From: Macrocystis pyrifera
Lineage: Eukaryota; Sar; Phaeophyceae; Laminariales; Laminariaceae
NCBI GenBank assembly: GCA_031763025.1
Contig: JASSKH010000027.1
Span: forward strand, 10,324,055 to 10,388,054
DNA length: 64,000 nucleotides
Direction of reading: 5' to 3'
Shown: positions 33,194-45,135 of the stretch, piece by piece
Layout of the letters: each line of letters begins with the position of its first letter
How positions within the stretch are numbered: the first letter of the stretch is position 1
Notes under the pieces: model-generated
Told to the model about the DNA's origin: nothing
Database searches by the model: none
Seen by the model: only the letters and a program-made list of their open reading frames with translations
Translations under genes and position numbers: made by a program

Positions 33194-33267
<74 letters not shown>

Positions 33268-33422
33268 AACAGGACGGTTTTTCATAGCCGGGTTTCTCGA
33301 TAACTGGGGAAGGCGTGCTGAGGGTGACGAGCGATGCGTCTACGGAACCTTCTCGACGAAATATTTCCAGAGGCCACCATTTTCGTTGTGTGCGTTGTCT
33401 TCCACCAAATCGTCCTCTTCTA

Positions 33423-33537
33423 TTACGGCGGACCCTAGTAAATACGACCTACGACGGTACATACAAAAAACCTATATATTTACCTATTTTTACTATTAAT
33501 AACAAGATTTGGTCCTATTTACTACGGCCCCCCGTAA
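33423..33537. mobile_element. MITE-A copy with TATTAATA insertion
   Basis: 115 bp. ACTAACAA of the other copies is ACTATTAATAACAA here (33494-33501), six bases added at a TA. Confidence 0.88.
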
Positions 33538-35724
33538 TACCCAGCTTCATCAGTACACCCAGTGTCCGTCCTGATTCCTTCTCCTAGAGAGATGCTATTT
33601 ATTAATGATGTGGTCACACACCATTTTTTGGGGGGGGGAAACCGGGTCTGAAAATCGTCCCAGGGGTGAACTATCTCACCACCAGTGTGATACGGTAGGG
33701 GTGTCTCATCTTATCACCCGTGTGATACGGTAAACGCCTCCTTACATTTCCGCCAAGAGCGGCAACACGTAGGACAACACACACGACCCTCGGGGCGGAT
33801 TTCAGAGACGAGCTTCCCTACGAAACCTCAGGGGGCACACACACAAAACGAAAACGGTGGCTTTGGGAAAACATTTTTTTTTTCGGCGAGATGTTTCCAT
33901 AGACCCGGCCAGCATCCATCGCGCTTGGCGTCTGCATCTTTTCCCCATGCTCGAGAAAATCGGCTTCGAAATTCGTCCGTGGGTGTGTGTATACATACGT
34001 GTTTTTTCATGCGGGTTATATATACGCCGTACTCGCAATGTTCCCCCCTGCAAGTCTCCCTCCCGAAGGGTTTACATGACATATGAAAAGGGCGAAAACA
34101 ACACAGGAAAGGCCGAAGATGCCGCACTACTACAGTTGTAGCATCAAGTAGAACCAAAAAAAAAGAAGGAAGAAAAAAGAGCACACTGCAAAAACTCGTC
34201 GACCAGGCGCGCGCAAAAAGAGAATTAGAAGGTGAAACAAAACAGAAGGAGCGCACCGCAGAAACAAAAACGCGTCGACGAGGCACATCAAGAAAAATAT
34301 TCGGACACCAGTAGCAGCAGCAGCAGCAGCAGCAGCAGCCTTCGCAACGACATCGGGTACCTCCAAAAAAAATAGACATGCACACTATAATACTAATACC
34401 TACTGCGCGTACGTACTTCTATTTACTATTATTAATAATACAACATTCGAGCTAATACTGAGCAATACTTCACAGTAGCACCTGAAACATGTGTGAACCA
34501 GCGCAATACTCTACTGCGGCTACTACTACAACATCAAGTACCTACTGCGCCTACTGCTATTTTACTACTAATACAACATTCAAGCTACTACTGAGCAATA
34601 CGTACACAGGTAATAGCACCTGGACTGTGTCAATCAACGCAATATACTACTACTACTACTACTACTACTACCTACCTACCTACCTACTATGCGTACTGCT
34701 ATTCTACTAATAACACAACATTCAAGCTACTACTGAGCAATACGCATAGCAGTAGAACCTGGATTATGTGTGAACCAGTGCAATGTACTGCAGCTGCTAC
34801 TACCACCTACTTCGCGTACTTCTATCACATTAGTAATACGTATAACAACCAAGCTATTATTGACCAATACGTACAGCAGTAGGACCCGCAGCATTTGTGG
34901 AACAGCGCAATACTCCTGCTGCGGACGCACAACCCTCAGCTTTGCACCGGTTGTTACTGGTACCCTGAACACGAACGAGCACCGCAATTGCAGTGGTTAG
35001 CATTACTGCTCCTTCCCCTTCCACTACTGCTACAATCACAATGACTCCTTCCTTGCTACAACTCTGTCCGGAATTGGAATTGTTGCCTTCATATGCATAC
35101 ACAAACGGTCCCTACAATTCCGGACAAAGTGTTTTTTTTAAAATAATATTCTCATGCAAGCAAAACTATTCTTAATATTAACCTGGTCGACAGATAGTGC
35201 AGTGAATGTACAGCAGCAGTGCCAGCGTTCCAACTGCGGGCGGGAAAAGTCTCTCTCCCCGCCGACGCCGCAACAAAAAAAAAAAAAAGAAAAAGAAAAA
35301 AAAAGACAGCAGCAGCGGCAGCAGCAGCAAAGCAAAGAGCAACAACTAAAACCGCCAAAAAATGCACGACATCGTCGTCAACAATGACGGCCAGAAGCAA
35401 CGACAAAAAAAAAAAAAAAACAGAGAAAACACCAGCATCAACAACAATAGCCAACAGCGAAAGAAGAGCAGCACTCATCAAAATAACAAGCGACGCCGAC
35501 TCAAAGAGCAACAGAGTCTGGAGCAATACCGAAGAAAAAAAATACCAGGTATGTATCAACAGCCAACACGAGCAATAGTCAACAGCAACCACAGTTTGCT
35601 GCTATACTGAAGTATATACATATACCAGGTATATTTTAGTTTCTTTTTTCTTTTTCTTTTCTCTTTCGAATTGTCTTTGTTTTTGTTTTTTCTCTTTGTT
35701 TCGTTTTTGTTTCTCTGGGTCATG
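33538..35724. other. Gene-free interval
   Basis: CATCAGTACACCCAGTGTCC (33548) recurs near 47420. (CAG)n lies at 34310-34338. From 34380 to 35000 similar ~130 bp segments repeat (ACTGCGCGTAC, CAACATTCGAGCTA, ACTGAGCAATAC, AGTAGCACCTG, TGTGAACCAGCGCAATAC at about 34400, 34530, 34690 and 34805), a diverged tandem array. Frames in 35.2-35.6 kb are A-rich artefacts. Confidence 0.55.
34395..34990 (+). repeat. Diverged tandem repeat, ~130 bp unit, four to five copies
   Basis: Each unit contains a TACTGCGCGTACTGCTATT-like start, an ACAACATTCAAGCTA segment, CTACTGAGCAATACG, a CAGTAGNACCTG segment and GTGNACCAGNGCAATA. TATTAATA and TACAGCAGTA words lie at the variable places. Confidence 0.65.
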
Positions 35725-35935
35725 GAATGTGTATGTCGTGCCTGTCGTACGCAGTATGATGACATGGCATTGCATTACATACGTGGCAACGTAGTATCTC
35801 TGTGGCGTAGCTTTGTGACCACAGAACTTGTATCTCTCTAGGTTTGAAGAATCGGCACGGACACTGGTTGTGCTGGATGTCGACGCGTAGAAAGAACGGT
35901 TTAATGTGAAGAAAACAACAGCAACAACAACAGCA
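35725..35935 (+). mobile_element. SINE-2 copy 1, long form
   Basis: GTATGTCGTGCCTGTCGTAC ... GGCACGGACACTGGTTGTGC ... GTCGACGCGTAGAAAGAACG ... GTGAAGAAAACAACAGCAAC. It ends in an AAC-rich tail. No box A/B is obvious, so its origin is unclear. Confidence 0.72.
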
Positions 35936-36780
35936 GCTACCACGCCAAAAAAAAAAACACAAAAAACACTCAAAACACCCGCACTGCAAACAGGCACAAG
36001 GCACCAGCAACAACAACCTCCAAAGCAAAGCTAGCTTTAACGCCAAAGACAACGCCAAAGACATGAGCAACTAAACGAACGCCAAACAGCAACGAAAGCA
36101 GCAGCGACGGCAATGCCAACAACCAACCGCAACATCAGCCGTCACCACCCCGCGCAGTGAACAAAAGGTCACCGTACACGTGAAAACCTCACCACTTACC
36201 ACAGCAGTAGCAGCAGCAGCAGCAGCAGCGGCATAAACAGCCATAAGCAGTGTAACGCCTACTCGTACAACCAACAAGCCGAAAAAAAAAAAAACGGCAA
36301 GTCGGCTACTCGCGGGGGCGCGGGTACGCGCAATAAGACGCGAGCCGACGAGGGAAGAAAGGGCGGAAGTCTTCCCGCGATAAAAAAAAAAAAAAAAAAA
36401 TGCTTTTATTAGGCACGAACCGTACGTGGTGCGGCGGGGGGAGGGGGCTGCTATAGTACCTCGAACCCGAGACACGACAATTAATATTAATCGGAGGGAG
36501 AGATGAAAGAAGGGCAAGGAAATAATTCATGGGACGGAAAAAAAAAAAGAAAAAAAAAAAAAGAAAAAAAAAGAAAGAGGACGGAGATTGAAGCCTTTCT
36601 TCGCGACTCGAGAGCAAAAATCGACGAAAACAATTGGCGAATAAAGAATCGGCCACATCCTAACTCGATAGAACGACAAAACTGAAGATGGCTCAGACAC
36701 ACATACAGGTAGGTAGGTAGGTAGGTAGGTAGGTAGGTAGGTAGACGGCTCCAGCATATGCACACCCTATGAACAACAAC
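35936..36780. other. Gene-free interval downstream of the Rho exons
   Basis: (CAG)n at 36203-36232, A runs at 36282, 36382, 36539 and (GGTA)8 at 36709-36742. I looked here for the missing C-terminal Rho exon (VFDEAI-like plus CaaX) and did not find it. Confidence 0.5.
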
Positions 36781-36898
36781 ACAAGCCACAGTAGTGAACA
36801 GCACAACTCAGACCAGCCTCGGACAACCCCCCCCCCCCCCCCCTCCCCCCCCCGTCCCTTCGCCTATGTACCGCAGCAAACCCCGCCTCCATGCCCAC

Positions 36899-38141
36899 CT
36901 GTTTTAACCCGTGCTGGGTGAGCGCGCTGCACTCTAGGTAGCGGTACGCGTCTAGCTCCGTTGCCAGCCCCTGCGCTTCGCTGAAGCTGATGGGCGTCTG
37001 CCGACGCTCTGCGAGCCGCTTAACGGCGTCCTGGTCATCCCTCAGGTCAAGCTTCGTCCCCACGAGTATAAACGGGATGCCCTGCACAAAACAACACGCA
37101 CAACAAGACGAAACAGACCAGGAACGATACGAACGAATCAGGAGCGAGCCATACACGAGGCGGCACGCGTTATGAACAACGCGACCGTTCGACATAGTGC
37201 CACCAGAGTCCTCTGAACGGCAATAAAACACGGCTTGTCAACCGCCGTACTCTGCAAAAAACGAACAAGGCGGTTACTCGAAAAAAAGTGGGGCAGTCGA
37301 AAACTTCTTCGCACTCGCACCACAAATCGTACGTATACCGCCTTGTATAGGTCCCGCCGCTGCTTGTAGTACCCGAGGAGATACCCCACAAAACGCACCC
37401 TATGGGACCCTTCTTGAAGGAAACAGAAGTCACACTACTGTACACGCACGCAGACCGCCTAGACAACTAGGAAACCCAGCAGTCTCGAGGCCGGAACGAT
37501 AGTCTACTGCTGCTGTAAAGCAAACTTGTCCTGAAGGTCATCGAGGGTTTTAGACCCGTGTTGTGTATAGGTGAAAAAGTGTGTGTGTGGGGGGGGGGGG
37601 TACGTATACCAGGCCCCTGGTATATATTTTAGCACCCAAAGTTTCGAAGGCCTATTTACTTGAATAAATCTGTGTCTCAACCATTGTATTTCAAAGCAAG
37701 AAAATGAAAAAATAAACCAAATTCATGGCACCTATTAATAACGACTTTTCTGGTAGACATTTTATAAAGCGCTACTCAGGTGAGAATGCGTGGCTACCCG
37801 TCGGCAACATATACCCTGGTAAATAATACCTGTGGATATATTTTTCTCCTTTTAGGGGGGGGGGGGGGGGGACTAGGAAAACAAACGCGCACACCCTATC
37901 TACAGTATATATTGCACATGTTAGCACGACTTGATATCAAAAACCCTCCAACAGGTTCGAGCTGGAAAAGCGAAAGACATGACCCGAACAAAGAAAACAA
38001 AGAAAAAAACAGAAAAAAAAAAAAAAATGCAAGTCCTTGCCCTCTCACCGGGGCATGGTGCCGTAGCTCTGGTATCCACTTGAGCTTCACGTTGTGGAAG
38101 CTCGTTGGGTCTACGACGCTGAAACAAACGAGAAACACGTC
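36899..38141 (-). CDS. Rho/Rac-family small GTPase, partial (two exons)
   Basis: Exon 38049-38141 encodes [15 protein letters not shown] followed by [11 protein letters not shown]. It ends at GT (GTGAGAG) and joins in phase 0 to exon 36899-37081, which begins [16 protein letters not shown] and ends [13 protein letters not shown] before a GTGGGC donor. Together they are 92 codons, matching roughly residues 80-172 of a Rho/Rac/ROP protein: beta-4, the Rho insert region, the guanine-specificity motif TKLD (G4) and the SAL motif (G5). [11 protein letters not shown] most resembles Rac and plant ROP proteins. Rho GTPases are membrane-targeted switches for the cytoskeleton and polarity. The G1-G3 exons (P-loop, switches, DTAGQ) should lie at higher coordinates and the VFDEAI-like exon with the CaaX box at lower coordinates; I found neither. 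The 967 bp intron has no obvious repeat-family copy. This could be a working gene with remote exons or a remnant. Confidence 0.83.
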
Positions 38142-38412
38142 CTGAAAAAAGGCCACCGACGCCAAGCATCCATCGATCCATCCATCGATCAATCAATCAA
38201 TCGAGAGCAGCACCAGCAACGACAACAAAAAAAAACAAGAAACGACAGCGGGTAGCAAAAACGTAGGAGGCGGTGTGAGGGGCGGGGGGGGAGGAAAAAA
38301 TCGAGCACGGGCAGGGGCAAGAAAAGGAGGACGATCAGAAACGGGCCTAGGGTACCAATCGTACCGCTGCACGATTAACTTAAACGGAAGGACCAAACAA
38401 AAGGGGGTACTA

Positions 38413-38517
38413 TTACGGGGGACCATAGGAAACAGGACCAAATATTGTTTGTAAAATTACGGAAATATGTAGGTTCTTGTGTGTACCGTAGGTCCTATTT
38501 ACTATGGCCCCCCGTAA
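38413..38517. mobile_element. MITE-A copy
   Basis: 105 bp, TA flank on both sides, 270 bp upstream (in transcription) of the visible Rho exon 38049-38141. Confidence 0.88.
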
Positions 38518-40330
38518 TAAAAAGACAACAAACCATAAGGACAAGTACCGCACAAAAAACAGGGACCGCATTGCAATAACACGAGAAGCACGGTTGTCTA
38601 AACGAAGAGGGAAGAGGACAACAAGACAACAACAGAAAACACGCATCCTCGCTGACTTAAACTTAGCTCATTGCTGACATCACGGAAAGATGGCGCTACG
38701 AGTATGCGACCCGAGGGGACCGACGCACACAGGATATCAATTTGAACAAGTGACATCGATTTCCATAGGTGATATCGATTCCGTATGTGTGATATCGATT
38801 TCGATATGTGGTGCCGATTTCGATATGTACGATTCCGATAACACAAAAAAATCTTGACACGACTTCGATACTTGATGCATCGGAAGCTTTCCGTTCTTTG
38901 TCAGCATGAAACATACGGGGTATGGATGCCAGGGGATGGAGGGCAAACGGCGTTCGACAAATACGATACATCGGAACTTTCGACGTGATATCCAACACAA
39001 ACTCCATAAAAACAGGCACCATAAATACCAAAAGCTGACTTCGATACGACATATCGAAACTTTCCATGTGATATCCAACACTAATTCGTCCACCAAATGC
39101 ACTGACAAGCTGCTCGGCTGCTGCAACTATATACGCACTGCTGTATGATATCTATGTGATTCAGAGGGTCGATAACCACGTTTTCAAACAAAGCACGCTC
39201 GACACGCTCGATCGAAATGCCTCACACTCAGCTTGCGACGACGGATTTCCACGATTTTTCCCAACTCACACCTCGGTGTCTTTTTTTTTTATCTTCATAC
39301 TTCATATACTCGGTACTGATCATACTACTGCTGCTGTATAATTCTGTGTAGTATGTACATCTTACCTCCACCTCGTACTGGTATGATAGTTATGTAACAA
39401 TAAAGGAATTTTTTTTTTTGTATTACTAGGGATCGGGAACCGATATGATCATAATCTGCAGTTTGTTGTTGTAGAGAGAATTAGGCGTTATGGTTCATAT
39501 TCTTTGGCTGGGTACGTATCAGTAGTACGTAGTCACTTCGACAGCAGCAGCGGGCGCTGTTTGGTTGATCGCGCTTGTGGGAGTACCAAGTGGATGCCGC
39601 ACGGAACAGTGCTGGTAGACTGGTACAACACGCGAACAGACAGGGCCCGTGGCTTGCACCTGGAGAGCGGTCGCTCGCTGAACTATAGGGACCTTTAGAC
39701 CAATGATATCGCTGCTGCCGTTGAATGAATATATACACCTGCGAGTATCGTAGAACAACGCCAACTGCTTCATCCCGGGATAAAAATAAATAAAATATAA
39801 AACCAACCTCTTTGACGAGCGATGAACCATGATCGATGACAGATACACTGCGGTATTTCATAGATACGTTGGACCCTCGGCCGCACGTCTGGTACAATTC
39901 CCTCTGACCTCTGAAAAAATATCAATAGTCTCGCCGGACCACCAACGTACGCCAGAAAAAAACACACAACAGTAAAAAAAAAACGGTTAAAATACTAGCA
40001 GCAGTCTCGCTGGATCACCAACGCACGCCAGAAAAAACACACAAAAAAAACGAGGGAAAACAACCCCCCGAAAACCATGGGGGGGCAAAAAAGCAAAAAA
40101 AAAAAAAGAAGCAGAACGAACGAACAAACGGGCGAAGAAGGAACCATACGGGCGAGAAAGGCAAAAAGAGACGAAGGGCTGGCGGGCTTCCTTCCCCTCA
40201 ACGTTTCGCTCGATTTGTTTCCGAAAGAGAGGTATGACCCATTTGAGGCTGGAGGTCTCTTATTGTGGGGATAACCCACTTGGAACTAGAGTCGAATTTA
40301 GGGACATCCGCAGCGCGGTACTATTAATAT
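38518..40330. other. Gene-free interval upstream of the Rho exons
   Basis: 38740-39090 holds GATATCGATTTC and GATATCCAACAC units in both orientations. A short minus frame at 39810-39925 (acceptor-like TTTTTTCAG, donor-like GAG|GTTGGT) could be an exon of unknown kind but has no Rho motif. Confidence 0.4.
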
Positions 40331-40435
40331 TTACGAGGGACCATAGTAAATAGGACCAAATATTGTTAGTAAAATTAGGTACATACATAGGTTTTTATGT
40401 ATACCATAGGTCCTATTAACTATGGACCCCCGTAA
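40331..40435. mobile_element. MITE-A copy
   Basis: 105 bp. A TATTAATA word lies immediately to its left (40322-40329). It is followed 3 bp later by the compound element starting at 40439. Confidence 0.87.
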
Positions 40436-40438
40436 ATG

Positions 40439-40816
40439 TTCACGGGGGACCATCGCAAATAGGACCAAATACTGCTATTACGGGGGTCCACAGTTAATAG
40501 GATCTATGGTATACATAAAAACCTACCGGTATATATTTACATATTTTTACTATTAATAACAACATTTGGTCCTATTTACTCTTATGGCCCCCCGTAATAG
40601 TAAAAGTAGGTATTCATAATTATAGAGGTTTTCGTGCGTACTTGTGACCACAGGACTTGCATCTCTCTAGGATTGAAGAATCGGCACGGACACTGGTTGT
40701 GCTGGATGTCGACGGGTAGAAAGGACGGTTTAATGTGAAGAAAACAACAACAACAACACAACAACAACAACAACAACAACACCGTAGGTCCTATTTACTA
40801 CGGTCTCCCGTGATAG
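40439..40816. mobile_element. MITE-A interrupted by another MITE-A and by SINE-2
   Basis: Outer left half at 40439-40477; inner complete MITE-A at 40478-40597 flanked by TA on both sides and carrying TATTAATA at 40551-40558. The outer copy resumes (GTAAAAGTAGG) and is interrupted after GTGCGTAC by a SINE-2 copy (40649-40781). The outer right end is ACCGTAGGTCC to CCCGTGATAG (40782-40816). Confidence 0.88.
40649..40781 (+). mobile_element. SINE-2 copy 2, 5'-truncated, inserted in MITE-A
   Basis: Begins at TTGTGACCACAGGACTTGCA and ends in (AAC)n directly against ACCGTAGGTCC of the interrupted MITE-A. Truncation at one end and a simple tail at the other suggest retroposition. Confidence 0.78.
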
Positions 40817-40954
40817 AAGGACCGCACCCACCGTTCGTGGGAGCAAACTACTCGAACGTTGACTCACTGCAGTTCATTGACTCACCGCAGAGTTCGTTTC
40901 TCGTCACGTACACTAATTCGACAGGAGTCGACAAGGGAAGAAACGGCTGCACTA

Positions 40955-41067
40955 TTACGGGGGTCCATAGTTAACAGGACCTATGATGTACATAAAAACT
41001 GATGTACATAAAAACCTACCTATTTTTACTAACAAAATTTGGTCCCGTTAACTATGGACCCCCGTAA
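40955..41067. mobile_element. MITE-A copy with internal duplication
   Basis: 113 bp with a repeated TGTACATAAAAACT-like segment in the centre. Confidence 0.87.
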
Positions 41068-41107
41068 TATCTGTCCTCGCGATGAAAAGGCAAAGGCACG
41101 CATCATA

Positions 41108-41212
41108 TCACGGGGGTCCACAGTTAATAGGACCTATGGTATACATAAAAACCTATATACTTACCTATTTTTACTAACAAATTTTGGTCCCGTTAACTAT
41201 GGACCCCCGTGA
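41108..41212. mobile_element. MITE-A copy
   Basis: 105 bp. Both termini mutated in the same way (TCACGGGGG left, CCCCCGTGA right), so they still pair with each other. Confidence 0.86.
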
Positions 41213-43148
41213 TAGTAGCAAGGGGAAGTGGGGGGGGGGGGGGGGGGGGGGGAAGAGGGGAGAGACTGTTGCGTGACCCCGGATCTGTGTTGCGACTACG
41301 TTGCAGGAGGAGAGAGAAAAAAAAGAAAGGCATATACCAGTATGGTAAACGGAAAAAAAAAAAAAAAAAAAAAAAAAAGCGTAGCAATGGAAGGGTATCA
41401 TTAACCTATAAAGTTTGTGAGGCTTTTCACGGCGGTGTAAAAGCATGAACCACGTTTTTTTTTTTTCTTTTTTTCTCTTCAATTTGCACAATCCTGGTGT
41501 GCGGCGCGGTGCTACGGTGGTGGCGTGCGGATCTTTGTTCTTGTGTTTCATAGGGCGCGTTGCTGTTGGGTTTTCAATACCGTACGGGGCCGTGCGGGTG
41601 GGTAAAAAGGTTGGTGAGAACCGTTGGAAGACGGCACCGCACCTTGGCAAGGTACTTGATTCCATAGAACTTAACGCCTGACAGCGGTTTCAGTTCTGGG
41701 AAACTCGAACGGCGCGTGCGGTTCGGTGCGGATGTGTTCATTCAATACAGGCAAAACCATACGCGGTGCGGTGCGGTTCCGAAAAACCCGACTGCGCCGT
41801 GAAAAGCCCTGGTATCAACAAACCCCCACACAACTGGACTCGCGTGCGTTTTGGGGACAAAAAACTTGGGGGGGGATCAAGAGTTGTACACGCTGCGCAG
41901 GATTTAGACCAAGCAAGAAAATTCTTTAGAACTGCGCCGACCTTGTTGGGGACAACCTGCTTGGCTTTACTTTACAAAGGTGTGGAAATATATATATATA
42001 TATATATATACCAGCAGTAAATATATATAATATATATATCACGTTGCAGTAGTAATCTCGACACACGACGGTCACACCGAAACGTACATACTATTCGTGC
42101 AGAGGATTGGATCGAGCACACCCCTTCCAAAACACGGTTGAGGGGGGACGAAAGCTGCTGCTGGTGCTGACAAAATAGACAGCAGTGTGACATATCTGTC
42201 GCAGTAGTGTAGCTTGCTTGCTTGACCCACCACCACGCCATCACACCACACACACACACTTCAGCCGTGGCATCGTCGAAGATAGAGGGCGTCTCCACAG
42301 AAACACAAGAGACCATTTAGACATCGAAATGAACACCAAAGCGTTCCTCATATATCACCACCAGAGTGGTGTACGAGCAGGGATGAACTTTCAGAGGACC
42401 GTTTTTTCCCAAACCAAAAAAGAACGCGGCTAGTCCTACGACTGACTGCTGTGGCACGAGTACGTGTAGATATTTTAGATGTACCAGGGACACAATACAG
42501 CAGTGTGGTTGGTGCGTGTACCCGTTGTAAAACCACCCCGTGACAAGCCCAAAAAACGTGGTATTTTTCTCTTTGACACGGCATTATCTTTTTGTTACTA
42601 CTGGAAATGATCATCCCGTACTACTGTAATTCTCACGCAGTTTTTTCATCCTGACAAGCCGATTTTCCAGGTCCTACCCATCTCTACCCCGGAAGGTCTT
42701 AAAGTGGGCACACCACCGCTGTACTCAAAGAAAGGACGATACCCGGCGCTATTAATAAGTGATACCACATCGGAAATTTCTTGTTTCGAGCCAGCCAGGC
42801 TCGATAAAAGTACTTACCATTCTAGCCGGCAATATAATCCCTGTTTTAAAGAATGATGTGATTATCAAACCTGGATTATATTCCTGGCCAGAGCGGTGTG
42901 GCGTGTCCCACACTAATTTCAGTGAGGGCAAAACATATACCAGGTATATAATATATACATACATACCTGGTATATATTTACTTCCTTTTGTTTCCTGCAA
43001 AATTCGAGCCAAGAAAAAACTTAAACCCCCACTTTTTTTTCTAGTGCTGTCACGTATACCTGGCTGGTACCTATTGATAGTGCGTACGTGCAGCATTAAT
43101 GTTAATATTAACACGTAGTCGCCCTGCCTTCAAATACGTGCAATATCT

Positions 43149-43187
<39 letters not shown>

Positions 43188-43602
43188 GCAGCAGCAAGCA
43201 GCAACTTTTTTTTTTGTTCAAATCCACGTGGATTTGTTGCCGCTGTTCTTCTCCTCGCATTAACCCGTGGCCGTCATAGATAATCAATAACCGATGGTCA
43301 TAAGTCACAACGCAGGTCCCAACAAGACACCACCATCAGCGCTACCCGTACCTGCTGCACTTGATATTCCGGACAAATACAAACTATATCGATTCCCGGC
43401 AGCAGCGGCAGCAGAGGGTGCGTTGTGGGTTGTATGCCCCCCCCCCCCCCCCGCCCATCTGCTCTCTTCTTTACATGCTGGCTTCACCTTTGCTACAGAC
43501 AACACGCTACAGGTAAGCTGACGCCCGTAGTGCGCCTGGTACACACAAAGTAAACACGGCAGAAGCACCGATCGTTTCCGGAAAAATTTTGCCTTCCAAA
43601 CC
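41213..43602. other. Gene-free interval
   Basis: G22 at 41232, A24 at 41353, repeated GCGGTGCGGTTC near 41720-41780, (TA)n with TACCAGCAGTA at 41985-42040, TACCAGGTA/TACCTGGTA pair at 42942 and 42966, (CAG)n at 43149-43196. No coding signal recognised. Confidence 0.5.
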
Positions 43603-43698
43603 TTTTACGCAGCGGTAGTACCGCAATCCCGTTTTGGGGACAAAACACTCAGAACTTGAGTGGTTTGTCCCGAAAACGGACTGCAGTCCAACAAGGAT
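43603..43698. mobile_element. MITE-B palindrome
   Basis: CGCAATCCCGTTTTGGGGAC ... GTCCCGAAAACGGACTGCAG. The left arm has a GTAGTACC variation. Confidence 0.75.
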
Positions 43699-43814
43699 GA
43701 GCCGCTTATCTACATAAATGAAGCCCACATTTTCGGGGGACAAATCTTGCAAATCAGAGCGGGGGACAAGTTTTGCAGTATCATAGGAAAAAAGGGATGA
43801 CAAAACTACCATCC

Positions 43815-43938
43815 GTACGTACGGGGGAACACAGCAACCAGGACCAAATCTGCCTGGCAAAAATGCTGGAATATATAGATTTTCGTGGGTATGATCGGTC
43901 CTGATTACAACAGTACTAACTGTATCTGGTCCATCGTA
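43815..43938. mobile_element. Old MITE-A copy
   Basis: Only ACGGGGGAACACAG, AGGACCAAAT, ATATATAG and TGGTCCATCGTAATA-like ends remain recognisable. Confidence 0.65.
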
Positions 43939-44023
43939 ATAATCTTCGTGTCGATGGGCGGTAAGTCAAGGGTTAAACCGCGGTCTCCTACTAATAGCAC
44001 ACTGCTGTAACATACTCGTATAA

Positions 44024-44225
44024 ATATTTCTAAAATAAAAACAAAAACAAAAACAAAAAACAGCTGTGAGATCGAGAGGGTTTCGTCGACACTCGTCTCC
44101 GCAATCTGCTGTGTGCGATACCTCGCACCACGCGTACTGCGTACGATGCCTGGTCCGGGTTTTCTATGGCCTCATGCAGGACAAAACATCCCCGTATATG
44201 ACGAGGTACACTCGTAGCATATTTG
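44024..44225 (+). repeat. REP-E copy 2, diverged
   Basis: ACAGCTGTGAGATCGAGAGG, TTCGTCGACACTCGTCTCCG and TGGCCTCATGCAGGACAAAA. The middle differs from the other copies. Confidence 0.62.
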
Positions 44226-44713
44226 AACACCAACATGTGAGGCCAACAGGCATCGATCGCACCACGAAGAACGGCTACACAGGGACGGAAATGAGATGTG
44301 GCATGATTTCATGGTCTCTCCTTCCCACCCAGGCAGGGGAGATCGAACGGAATGCGTGCTATCGAGGCTAAACCCAGCGCAACAACAAAAACATAACTGC
44401 AGAACTAAACACCAGCACCGGCACCCAAAATATGCTACACAAACGTAGGGGGCCCAGGTTTGACCGCTTGACTGACCGCCCCCGCACCTGAACCAGTGTT
44501 ATAACGTCAATAGAGGTATGTACTTGACGGGAGACCGCAGTGTGACCCCCCCCTTGACTGGCCGCACGGTTTATTCTTCATTACTGCTGTTCACTGGTGT
44601 GACCGCTGGACTGACCGCCCCCTGCACTCAAACCAGTGTTATGAAGTCAAAATAAGTTTCTATTTGACAGAACACCGCAGTTTGACGCCTTGACTGACTT
44701 GACCGCGCCTACA

Positions 44714-44803
44714 CTTAACCCTTTTAGGACTGCAATTCGTTTTGGGGACGAACCAGTCAAAGTCTGAGTAGTTTCTACCCAAACGGGACGGCCGTATTAA
44801 AGG
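44714..44803. mobile_element. MITE-B palindrome
   Basis: CCCTTTTAGGACTGCAATTC ... CCAAACGGGACGGCCGTATT, within the GACCGCGGTTTGACC repeat field. Confidence 0.75.
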
Positions 44804-45047
44804 CCAAGTTAGGTATCACTTGGATAGGACACTCCGGTTTGACCGCTTCACCGACCGCCTCGACACCTCAAACAGTTTTACAAGGCCATTTTTTTTTTGC
44901 TAGAGGAGACCGCGGTTTGATCGCGTGGCTGATCTCGCCCCTAAACTGAAACGAGCATTGTTGTAAGGTCGAAATAGGTCTCTTTAATAAGAGACCGCGG
45001 TTTGACCCTCTGACTGACCTGACCGCCCCAACCGAGCTCACTTGACT

Positions 45048-45135
45048 TTTATGACTGCGGTCTCGTCTTGGGGACAAACTACTTGGAATTTGAGTGGTTC
45101 ATGCTCAAAATGGGACCGCAGTCCTGAAAGTGTTT
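45048..45135. mobile_element. MITE-B palindrome
   Basis: CTTTTATGACTGCGGTCTCG ... AAAATGGGACCGCAGTCCTG, at the end of the GACCGCGGTTTGACC repeat field. Confidence 0.78.

Noticed and set aside
37170..37466. Additional Rho exon reading [18 protein letters not shown]
   Set aside because: It lies inside the intron between two exons that already join in phase and match the family without it.
39810..39925. Minus-strand exon of the Rho gene
   Set aside because: Acceptor- and donor-like ends are present but the peptide (SMKYRSVSVIDHGSSLVKE) has none of the G1-G3 motifs.
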